The notes beneath the pieces were generated by a model that saw only the letters and a program-made list of their open reading frames with translations, searched no databases and was not told the DNA's origin. Of a DNA stretch of 25,295 nucleotides, positions 1 to 7,551 are shown piece after piece. Both the position numbers and the translations under genes were made by a program. Source of the stretch: Basidiobolus meristosporus CBS 931.73 (Eukaryota; Basidiobolomycota; Basidiobolomycetes; Basidiobolales; Basidiobolaceae); NCBI GenBank assembly GCA_002104905.1, contig MCFE01000933.1, positions 1-25,295 of the forward strand. Direction: 5' to 3'. The stretch's first letter is position 1; every line of letters starts with the position of its first letter.

Positions 1-1057
1 CCATGGAAGTAGTGGGTAAACTAATAAAGAGGCATGATTCTACAATGGAATATATGGATAGCACATTGGGAGGTAGAAAAATGAAATGCCATTTTGTAAA
101 TTGGTATAGCAACATTTTACAGGACTAGCTCTAGACAACCATACTGATATTATGAGGCCAACAGAAATCCACACAAAGGCTGTCAAAACACTGTCAAGTA
201 TTTTACCATATAGGGCAACTGCACATCTTGGTCTATTACGTCTGCTCAGATAAATGTAGACCATCTGAGGACCATCACAATGCCAATATAATATCATTGG
301 AAGACCGCAAAAGCACTGGCGGATTTATTTCCTTATTTGGTGGTCCAAACACTGTTTAAATCCTGCCATAATACCATGAAAGGGTCAGGAATTCCAAGCC
401 ACCAGCATTAATGTGGGTGTATAATGAGATCTTCATGGCTGACCCCAATCAGATCCACCCACAGGATCAAATTACTTTTCATAGGGTGTTTTTGTGTGGT
501 GTCCTGACAGCATCAATACCTCTCTGCTATAGAATTTGAATTTTGTGACAGCCTTCTGACAGGATCATCCAAACTTTTTCTCATAGGGCTTCTACACCTT
601 AAAATACAGAATTTACACAAAAAAGACTTGAAGCCTGCCTATCAGAGGCACTAGAATCTAGCAGGTAGAAGGAGCATAATGGCTAAGTACTGCAAAGTAT
701 TTTGCAGATTTCTAAGAGGTTTTCATGGCCAAAGTAATGCAGACCATGTATTTATTTGCAGTATGTTTATGTTATCTGCATTACAAGGCATATCTTACCC
801 TCATTCTATTAGGCCAAAAATGTTCACTTTAAATGTTTTGGCCCAGATTTTGACTAATGTACAGGCAGTTTTTTGATGTATACTCAGTACCCAAATATTC
901 TCAGGTGTACTGCATTTGGTCAATATCCATGCCATACTCCAAATGGAGTAGAACTATGAAGTATTCTGTAATAACTCCTATCTTTAGGTTATACAGTAGT
1001 GCCAACTAATCCTGCCCAAAATCATAGGGTTATTTTTGATCATGTATCATAAATGTA
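1..1057. other. AT-rich non-coding region, no gene recognised
   Basis: No reading frame here has recognisable protein motifs. The longest minus-strand frame (40-297, 85 codons) encodes a hydrophobic, cysteine-containing peptide that I cannot assign and that may be chance. A short plus-strand frame at 679-876 is likewise featureless. The base composition is AT-rich and resembles the intergenic DNA around the solo LTRs just downstream. It may be an old, decayed transposon, but I see no terminal repeats that would delimit one. Confidence 0.5.
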
Positions 1058-1062
1058 GAGTC

Positions 1063-1410
1063 TGTTGTAAGAGTCTTGGAGATATTGGAAGTGATTGGGA
1101 GAACAAGTAGATTATGTGGTTTTCACTTAATGATTTATTGAATGTAAAAGTAGTATTTATACTTTTACCTGGTCTTGGCATTACAAACATGTAGAATAGG
1201 TTAAGGAAGGTCCCAAGAACATGTGTGCAAAGTTTGGGGCTGTTTGGACAACTTTGAGAATTTTCATGTTCTGGGTACCTGGTATTTTGGTGAAATATTC
1301 TAAGTAAATCCCAACAAGGAATTTGGTCAGTATTCTCTAGGATTTGAAGGTAATGATCTAAGTGACTAAGTTAGGTGAATATTTAGGTGGAAATACAAAT
1401 TTTTACAACA
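1063..1410. mobile_element. Solo LTR, family 1 (348 bp)
   Basis: The element starts TGTTGTAA and ends TTACAACA, a perfect 8-bp inverted terminal repeat with the canonical TG...CA ends of LTR retrotransposons. It is flanked on both sides by the same 5 bp, GAGTC (1058-1062 and 1411-1415), the target-site duplication expected from integrase-mediated insertion. A TATA-like stretch lies inside near 1154-1163. No gag or pol reading frame adjoins it, so it is best read as a solo LTR left by recombination between the two LTRs of a full element. Related degenerate copies lie at about 5815-6052 and 6053-6324. The retrotransposon superfamily cannot be decided from the LTR alone. Confidence 0.85.
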
Positions 1411-1635
1411 GAGTCAAAGTAGCTTACTAGTCTATGCCCTATTCATTGACAGCATGTTTCCAGATATCTATTGCAATATAGATTACTTAGAAAAGTATTC
1501 TATACAGCTTGCAGTCTTTTAAACCTCTCAGTTTGTTTTTGCCCAATCAGTGCAGCAAAGATTTCACCATGTTGAAAACTTTCCCTCACCTTAACTGAGG
1601 AAGTCAGTGATTTTCTTGATTGGGAGCCCTCCAAA

Positions 1636-2128
1636 TGTTATGAATAGACATGGCAGGAGAGTAAGGCTAGGCAAGGTGGGACCAGGAAAGGACTTAGGCA
1701 TGGATCAACAAGGCAAGGTGATTTATTCCAGACTTATGTTTATCAGACTGAGGAATACATCAGGGGGGATGGGACTATATATACTTTTTGACAACATAGA
1801 TGCCAAGTAATATTGACAAACACTAATGGGGCTCTGGGGTGAGGCACAGTAATATGCAAGATAGAAAAATACTAAAGAATAGACTAGAATATCACATGGG
1901 GATATGCAGGAGGTCAGCCAATCATGTGACATGGATTACCTCACATCATATGGGACTACATAAACTCCTATGGGAAGTTTCCATAGAGTATTCTCTTGTG
2001 TAATGTTGTCTTGGAGCATTCAGGAAGTTGCTAGAATGAGGCAGAATATTCTGGAAGAAACTGGGATTTCCTCACCAACTTGGTTTGGCTTGATCATGAA
2101 AGGTCAGGGATGTCATGTGATCATGACA
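1636..2128. mobile_element. Solo LTR, family 2 (493 bp)
   Basis: The element begins TGTTATGA and ends TCATGACA, inverted termini with one mismatch and TG...CA ends. The 5 bp on each side are CCAAA (1631-1635 and 2129-2133), a perfect target-site duplication. A TATA-like motif lies near 1777-1784, where U3 promoter sequence would be expected. The internal sequence differs from the LTR at 1063-1410, so this is a separate family. No internal coding region is present, which points to a solo LTR. The short open frames inside (for example 1607-1810 plus and 1723-1932 minus) are not retroelement proteins. Confidence 0.82.
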
Positions 2129-2133
2129 CCAAA

Positions 2134-2627
2134 CATGTATTCAGATATTGCTATAACAGTACTCTCTTTGTGCCATTCTCTTTGGAAGAAAATAAGAGCT
2201 TCTCAGAATACTTAGTAGCTTAGTGACAAATTCTCCTTCACTCTAAGTCACCTACTTTCTCAAGAAATACTACTGTGATCAAGTGGTTTTACTCCACTCT
2301 CCCCTTGTTTTGATATTGAGGATATTGGAAAAGCAACAAATTCCAAGTTGATCCTGTTATTTGTACCTTTCCAGGCATCTTTTTTGAGTTCTAACTTGGC
2401 TTCTTTATTTATTATTTTAAATATAGATTTCATCTCTTGGTAATTAGCATAGCCCTAGAACCAACTTGCCCCTATCGAGTTTTTCTACCCATGCTAGGCA
2501 GTTTTCAAATGCCTTGAGGCTTTCGTAATCATATCCGCCATCTCATATAACAGTGCAGTCAAAATAAATCCGATCATTGGGCAATGTGAGTTTCAATGAC
2601 CAATAGACTTGAAATATATTGACAATA
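2134..2627. other. Non-coding spacer between solo LTR and lipocalin 3' end
   Basis: AT-rich sequence with no reading frame that I can recognise and no clear repeat. Its right part is the 3' flank of the minus-strand lipocalin gene. Confidence 0.5.
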
Positions 2628-2633
2628 TTTATT
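2628..2633 (-). terminator. Polyadenylation signal AATAAA of the lipocalin gene
   Basis: Reading the minus strand, AATAAA occurs about 50 bases past the lipocalin stop codon, inside an AT-rich stretch. The spacing suits a eukaryotic 3' end-processing signal. The hexamer is common by chance in AT-rich DNA, so position is the main support. Confidence 0.5.
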
Positions 2634-2685
2634 CATTTAAAAATGGTACTTGAAGGGATTAGTTTAAAAGACAATTGATTGGTAT

Positions 2686-3318
2686 TCAAGAGGATTGATC
2701 TAGGCAGTTATCACCCCCTTGAATAGTTTTCTTAAAGCCAAATATCTTGAAGTTGTAACCCAATCCAGTTGCGTACTCTACAACCTCTCGGTACTTAGCT
2801 TCATCCAACTCTGGTTGGCGAGCGAGGATCCAGAATGCAGATTGGCAAGTGGAGCCTACGAAGGCGATTTCATAGTCACCCCAGATGTTTACCACAACAT
2901 AGTTGGGCCCCATATCAAGACGGTCCATCAACCTACTAAGCCAACTTTGCTCGTCGGAAGGAAAAGTGACGTTGAGGTAACCCGGATTGTTTTGTGGGTC
3001 TGTCTGCTGGGCCGTACCAATGATGGACTTGGGGGTGTTAGAGTTAGTGTTGACACATGTGTTGTTGACCTGAACGGATCCATTTTCCTGTAGCGTGTAG
3101 TTGGCCGTGACGCATTTGCAATCTTTCTCGAACGTGTTGTAGACTGTCCACGTTGTTCCGATTTCGTACCACTTTCCTTGGTATTTGGTGACATCAAGAT
3201 TATATGATGGTGGTGGCGATGGACACACTGAGAGCGCCCCAGCAACTCCAATCGCGGCGATAATGGGGGTCAGGGTATGGATGAAGGATTTCATGGTTGC
3301 GCTTCTGGTAGAGTTCAT
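2686..3318 (-). CDS. Secreted lipocalin (apolipoprotein D / Blc-like)
   Basis: Single-exon frame of 210 codons. Lipocalins are eight-stranded beta-barrels that carry small hydrophobic ligands. Seen here: after the signal peptide comes CP (residues 32-33), then the family's first signature, YQGKWYEIG (46-54, with the conserved G48-x-W50). Later come the barrel-end segments VNIWGDYEIAFVG (143-155) and FWILARQPELDEA (162-174), in the order of ApoD/Blc proteins. Length is typical. The better start is probably Met9 (codon at 3294). From there the N-terminus is a clean signal peptide, MKSFIHTLTPIIAAIGVAGA, while the eight residues before it are polar and unneeded. The mature part has several cysteines (32, 67, 69, 88, 158, 205) and four N-glycosylation sequons, fitting secretion. 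The ligand is unknown. Being about 6 kb from the NRPS and separated from it by debris, it is probably not part of a cluster. Confidence 0.88.
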   Translation of the reverse strand: MNSTRSATMKSFIHTLTPIIAAIGVAGALSVCPSPPPSYNLDVTKYQGKWYEIGTTWTVYNTFEKDCKCVTANYTLQENGSVQVNNTCVNTNSNTPKSIIGTAQQTDPQNNPGYLNVTFPSDEQSWLSRLMDRLDMGPNYVVVNIWGDYEIAFVGSTCQSAFWILARQPELDEAKYREVVEYATGLGYNFKIFGFKKTIQGGDNCLDQSS

Positions 3319-4388
3319 TGGCTTCTTAAGTAGTTTTAGCGCATTTTCTTGCCATCGGGAACAGTCAACGATGACTCGATCCAGGACGATGGATGATTGT
3401 TCCTGTGTACGTCAATCATGGCAATCTAATCCACATTCTGACACAGGGATATGCGAAACAGGAATGTGCTATGTAAAGTAAGGTGGTTTACTGGAATGTC
3501 ATGGGTTACGTTGATTTTCCATGGTCGGAAGTCACGCGTAATTGTCTTTATGTGGCTAAATGAATAATATAACAGACCAACAGTAGCGGCTGAGTAGCGG
3601 TTGGACCATGCTTTGGTCCATTGATTTCCTGCTCCACAGGTTGAAGTGAGATTCCGCAGTATCGGCTGATAGGCTTTAGTCCGGTATGTAAATTACAGAT
3701 GAAGCTTGTGAGGAAATGGATTCGCAATGCGTTAATCCATTCAACCCGAGATTATTCAGTAATTCCGCCGAACCAGATCCAATAGAAACTGGCCGATTTG
3801 TTTGTTACATGGTGAGGTAGCAGGGTATAATGCTGCTTAAGTAGCAGTCTGGCCACCACTTGATGAGGTGTCTCAATAACCGTACGTCAGTGATTGAGGC
3901 CTGCATTCCAGCCGATTAACAGTAAATCATCGTTCACCAGAAACATGGTTCGAGAAGATTGGCCGCAGATTACCACCTAATATTTACCATTCGAAGCTTT
4001 TGAAATCGGTTTCTCTTGGGTGACCAACTAAAGGGGATATGTCCTGGTGCAATGCGCGTTAAATAGCGTAATCTCGATCTATGACGATTTGTTCATTATG
4101 TAGATACTTGGTATATTCCGAAAACTAGAGGAGTGGGCCCTCCCTTTCTCAGCCTGCAGTTACCAATTTATTATGCAGTTTCCATGGCATCGAAATACGA
4201 TGTATAATAGCTACTAGACCAAGTAAATGTGATCAGAATAGTGTGCGTATGCTCAGTCTTTGGTTTTGTGTATACCTCAGCAAAATTAGATGGATCTTTG
4301 AGCATCTTATACTAAGATTTCCCCAGCGATTGTGTTCTTCAATATAATGCAATGTCTGGTATCAATTATCCGCACAATGTTCAACTGC
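3319..4388. other. Non-coding region upstream of the lipocalin
   Basis: It contains the 5' flank of the lipocalin gene and then about 900 bases without a recognisable gene. The only structure noted is a short hairpin at 3602-3620, with TGGACCA and TGGTCCA arms around a 5-base loop. No tRNA or other RNA gene was recognised. Confidence 0.45.
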
Positions 4389-4598
4389 GTTTTCCCCGAA
4401 GTATATGACAAACAAACCCGAGTTATTATTGTGTGTACATCTGATTGTGAACACACCGATGATGTTTCTCGTGTCGCAAAAGTTTTAAAAGATGAAGTCG
4501 GGTATCCAAAAACGATGTATTATAAAGCTGGTTATCAAGCCCGTGCGGGAGTGTATGCACATAAAGGTTCTCCGAAGAACCATTTGTATAGTTATTAA
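4389..4598 (+). pseudogene. Exon-like fragment resembling the C-terminus of a DUF1917/UPF0696 protein
   Basis: An open stretch ending in TAA at 4598 reads TRVIIVCTSDCEHTDDVSRV, then a segment containing YYKAGYQARAGVYAHKG. The pattern of a hydrophobic strand, an acidic DDVxRV helix, and a YYK...xAGVY end resembles the C-terminal part of DUF1917 (UPF0696) proteins as I remember them. These are small conserved eukaryotic proteins of unclear function with an eIF4E-like fold. The rest of such a protein (upstream helices and strands) is not found in any frame of the preceding 900 bases. The fragment is therefore either a last exon whose partners are lost or a pseudogene piece. The segment from 4332 to about 4388 is open in the same frame but does not look conserved. 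The family call is tentative. Confidence 0.4.
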
Positions 4599-4610
4599 TA
4601 AATATGCTTG

Positions 4611-4878
4611 GTGATCCCTGGTCGTGAAGTTGTCGGAAGGATTCAAAAGCTGGGTGAGAATGTACGAAATGTTAACCATTCAGATGTTACGCGAGAGATG
4701 CTGAATTTTGTCCAAGGTTTCTTCTCTCCATAAAGAAGGCATGCGCATTGGTGTTAGGTGGAACGCTGGTTACTGTAGGAATTGTGAAGCTTGTCACCGT
4801 GGCGCATTCATTGATTGTGAGAAGTTTTGGGTAACCGGAGTTGATGCTGGTAGCAGTCCCGAAAGTGGAGATGGAGGT
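4611..4878 (+). pseudogene. Broken zinc-dependent alcohol dehydrogenase (N-terminal catalytic domain fragment)
   Basis: Two blocks in different frames match class ADH1-type medium-chain dehydrogenases. Block one (4611-4673) reads VIPGREVVGRIQKLGENVRN, the PGHExxGxVxxxGxxV region, with R replacing the usual zinc-ligand His. Block two (about 4741-4860) reads RIGVRWNAGYCRNCEACHRG and then a segment ending in DCEKFWVTGVD. Its C-x2-C-x2-C-x7-C spacing is the structural-zinc lobe. Between the blocks lie about 60 extra bases with an in-frame stop, and no GT-AG intron restores the frame. Block two meets a TGA at about 4879-4881. The N-terminus, nucleotide-binding fold and C-terminus are not found. 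This is a dead gene fragment, probably moved here with the DUF1917-like piece just upstream on the same strand. Confidence 0.72.
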
Positions 4879-4881
4879 TGA

Positions 4882-5524
4882 ATGCAGTCTTAGGGCCTGC
4901 AGGGTACCAGTGCAACATGGCCAGCATCAGGGATTCGGGTCGAATATATCAAATTTCTACAGCAAAGTCGCCTGGGCCTTACTATGGATGATCTTGATGA
5001 TAGTGGGCGTTGGCAATCTGGAATGCGCAATCTTTGACGCCAACGAGATGAGAAGTTGGGAATCTGTTTCTGCAACAATGGCATCCTCGGGCATGGTGGT
5101 ATAGCGGTTAGGTCCCCATTTCATAATAGATAACCTAGTGGGTAGTTGCCTGATAGTTCGTGCATATCTTCTACGCCATGATAAGCACTAGAATGGTAAT
5201 CTAGAACAAAAAGCAATTTCATTTGAATCAAACTGCTGAATAATTGTAAAGATGGGATTTAGCTCAGTACATGGTTTGTCAACAAGAATGTAACACGCAT
5301 GAGGACTGAGCTGAATTTTTGCGCAGAACCAACGTTCCTATCAGCTGTAAGAGATCCCTTAGCTTCGGAGATGTGGGTACGAGAGCCGTCTACAGTAGAA
5401 GAAATGAAAGTAGGGGTCTTGGGTGGATCCCAAGGAAGATTCTCACTGTGTATACATTGCATATCAATAGATTCGAAGTAAACCTTATACCCGGTTGCTT
5501 GCTCCAATCAGTCAGCCCACCAGC
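4882..5524. other. Region of unassigned gene debris
   Basis: Several short open frames occur (for example a plus-strand stretch near 4950-5030 containing FLQQSRLGLTMDDLDD, and a minus-strand 82-codon frame at 5259-5507). They read more like real protein than random sequence, but I cannot match them to families and none has both ends. Most likely they are pseudogene remnants continuing the broken-gene tract that starts at 4389. Confidence 0.3.
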
Positions 5525-5826
5525 CTAATCCATTCTACCATTATTGTACGCATTAGAGTTCCAAATCGAAAGTTGAGCATGTGCTGGCCTCGCAGGATAT
5601 TGAAAAGCTTTTGTTGTGTGGTTGTAAGTATCTTTCCTAAGCACGGTTCTGGCTATTTTCTTGTTGACCCAGAAACTGATCAACTCTTTTTTTGACACCT
5701 TTAAGCTCACAACTCCTTTGTAATTATTCTCTATATCCAGACGGTTCAACCACGAGTCCGCCTGAAATCTATCAAAGTCATTGAGGGTCAACCAACTACT
5801 TGCACTTGAATCACTTTCATAAATAG
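5525..5826 (-). pseudogene. Unassigned open frame truncated by an LTR copy
   Basis: A minus-strand frame is open from about 5826 down to a stop at 5525. Its text includes TLNDFDRFQADSWLNRLDIE followed by a lysine-rich stretch. The ATG at 5791 is not an obvious start, because open frame continues upstream of it until sequence similar to the family-1 LTR begins at about 5815-5827. This suggests a coding fragment cut by the repeat. I do not recognise the family. Chance cannot be excluded at about 100 codons. Confidence 0.25.
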
Positions 5827-6052
5827 GTTTTCCTTCAATGATTTATTGGACATAGAAGTTGCAATTTTGCTTATGCAGAGTTTTGCCAACAAAGAAATCC
5901 AGGGTAAGTTCTGAGAAGTTTCAATGACATGTGTGCAAAGTTTGGTGTCATTTGGGCAATGGGGATTGATATCATATTCTGGGTGCCTTTCATCTGGATA
6001 AATATATGCCAACTAAATCTCAATTGAGAACTCAATTGGATGTTGGTAAATA
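5815..6052. repeat. Degenerate, truncated copy of the family-1 LTR
   Basis: It aligns by eye with the middle and right parts of the solo LTR at 1063-1410. Shared blocks include AATGATTTATTG, then ACATGTGTGCAAAGTTTGG, then ATTCTGGGTRCCT and AAATC at matching spacing and in the same orientation. The left third of the element and the right end are missing. It abuts the next copy at about 6053, so one may have inserted beside or into the other. Confidence 0.6.
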
Positions 6053-6324
6053 CCTTGTGAGAGTCTTGGAGTTATTGAGAGTGATTGGAGGAGCAAGTAG
6101 ATTGTGTGGTTTTTACTTAATGATTTATTGAATGTAGAAGTAGTATTTATACTATGACATGGTCTTGGGAAAACAACCTTGTAAAAATTTTTTAGACAAG
6201 TCCCAACAACGTGTGTGAAAAATTTGGGGGTTGGACAACCTCACAAATTTCATGAAGTCCATGCACTACGATCCAAGTGACTAAGTTAACTAAATATTCA
6301 AGTGCAAATACGGAATTTACAATA
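6053..6324. repeat. Degenerate family-1 LTR copy with internal deletion
   Basis: It aligns with nearly the whole family-1 solo LTR at 1063-1410. It shares TTGTRAGAGTCTTGGAG at the left end, then GAGCAAGTAGATTGTGTGGT, then TTAATGATTTATTGAATGTA and GTAGTATTTATACT, and GTGACTAAGTTA near the right end. About 75 bases of the right half are missing relative to that copy. Its ends are degraded (right end TTACAATA instead of TTACAACA) and no target-site duplication is visible, so it is older than the copy at 1063. Confidence 0.7.
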
Positions 6325-6536
6325 TAATTACAGGAAATTGTTGACCCAACTCTATACCCACCAGCAGCTCTTTTTTGCTGGCTACTCTTTTTACTACTAC
6401 ATTTCATTTGGCTTTTGATTTACAGCATCGTGTTCAACTATAGGCCTAAGTTAATTGCATTAAACATACACTTGACAACAAGCATATAAATCCTCTGAAT
6501 TCATGACCCACAGATTTGGCGAGGACCTTATGAAGC
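6325..6536. other. Short non-coding spacer
   Basis: AT-rich sequence between the degenerate LTR copies and the 3' end of the 289-codon gene. No gene or defined repeat was recognised. Confidence 0.4.
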
Positions 6537-6542
6537 TTTATT
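6537..6542 (-). terminator. Possible polyadenylation signal of the 289-codon gene
   Basis: AATAAA on the minus strand about 140 bases past the stop codon at 6682. The position is acceptable for a fungal 3' untranslated region. The hexamer alone is weak evidence. Confidence 0.35.
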
Positions 6543-6681
6543 TTTGTAGGATCAGTAAGAATGAGGTCTTGAGCAAAATATCCATCACCAAAATATTCAT
6601 TACTTAGAAGCTGAGGTACCATGCCGAAGACAGAGGTTCTTGGGTCAGTAATCCGACATCTTTAGGATGTTGTAGGGGTGA

Positions 6682-7551
6682 TTATTCTGATGATTTTGTA
6701 GGCATTTTGAGAACGTCTCGAACCCAGTTGTTGAACTCGCACATCAGATGTGTCTGATGCTGTCGAATCATCCAACCTGGGACTAACGCAGGGAACTCAA
6801 CCAGAAGCTTTAGTCGCAGGCCATCCGATTCTTTCCTAATCTGGTGCCTTACACCACCAATGACAGCTCCATTTTTAGTACGTGCTACGCCGAACATCTG
6901 CTCATCGTATGTAGGATCCTTCTCAGAGCAGAGCCCTTCTGCGTCACCGTAGCGGATGAAGAACTGTGTAGGGAATGGGGACCCGCCAGTTGTCTCAATT
7001 ACTTCCTGGGTATTCTCGCCAGTGTTTGCTATCAAGTAGTGGTCAGGGCATGCCATGAGCCGCATCTTGTCGTACTCCAGGTCATCATTCAGCATTATGT
7101 GATTTAGCTTGTCCAAAAATTCGCTGGGCTCTACAACCACACCACTTACGGCGATCTCCACCACGCTATACTTCCTTCTGCCGAACGACAGAAAGCTGGC
7201 GATCTGCATCACCAGCTGTGAGAGACCGAGATAGAAGCCCAACTTCTTACGCAGTTTGTCTTTACCCGCTTCGATCTTCATCTCGGCCAGGCTGTTTCTC
7301 TGTTCATCAAGGTGCTGATCGCTGGATTTTTGTTCTAAATTCAACAGACGATGAACAAGGCTCGTTACATGTGTCACTCGCTTGGCCTCCCACTTTCTAA
7401 TATTTTCATATGGTACCAATTTCCCATCAGCGTATGTTTTGATCTCCGTTTGTTCAGTGCAAACAACACCCCCAGAGGCTCGATATTTTGGGACTTCACT
7501 CATTGAAACTTTAGTGTGAATGGTGTATAACAGACCGTCAGGCGTGTCCAT
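6682..7551 (-). CDS. Conserved-looking protein of unknown function (289 aa)
   Basis: An intact, intron-free frame from ATG at 7551 to TAA at 6682. I do not recognise the family. Visible features: a charged, helix-prone and possibly coiled-coil stretch at residues 72-103; a hydrophobic segment at 104-123 (LGFYLGLSQLVMQIASFLSF) that could be one membrane span or a buried helix; and a mixed alpha/beta C-terminal half with FFIRYGDAEG (197-206), GVARTKNGAVIGGVRH (221-236) and a Trp-rich end (W260, W276). There is no signal peptide. Met17 (codon at 7503) is a possible alternative start. Codon use is ordinary and no stop interrupts it, so it is probably a real gene. About 45 bases upstream the minus strand has CCAATATATTT, combining CCAAT-like and TATA-like bases. 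It lies on the NRPS strand but is 2 kb past that gene's stop, so a functional link is unproven. Confidence 0.7.
   Translation of the reverse strand: MDTPDGLLYTIHTKVSMSEVPKYRASGGVVCTEQTEIKTYADGKLVPYENIRKWEAKRVTHVTSLVHRLLNLEQKSSDQHLDEQRNSLAEMKIEAGKDKLRKKLGFYLGLSQLVMQIASFLSFGRRKYSVVEIAVSGVVVEPSEFLDKLNHIMLNDDLEYDKMRLMACPDHYLIANTGENTQEVIETTGGSPFPTQFFIRYGDAEGLCSEKDPTYDEQMFGVARTKNGAVIGGVRHQIRKESDGLRLKLLVEFPALVPGWMIRQHQTHLMCEFNNWVRDVLKMPTKSSE

Noticed and set aside
1607-1932. Short overlapping frames as genes
   Set aside because: Most of both lies inside the solo LTR at 1636-2128, and neither has protein signatures.
2719-3093. 124-codon plus-strand frame over the lipocalin
   Set aside because: Shadow of the minus-strand lipocalin, which has clear family motifs.
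3602-3620. TGGACCA/TGGTCCA hairpin as a regulatory RNA or terminator
   Set aside because: A 7-bp stem alone is expected by chance in a window this size, and no transcript context supports it.
4651-4740. A spliceosomal intron explaining the gap in the ADH fragment
   Set aside because: The GT donors and AG acceptors I could place do not restore the frame while keeping the conserved KLGENVRN residues, and other lesions follow.
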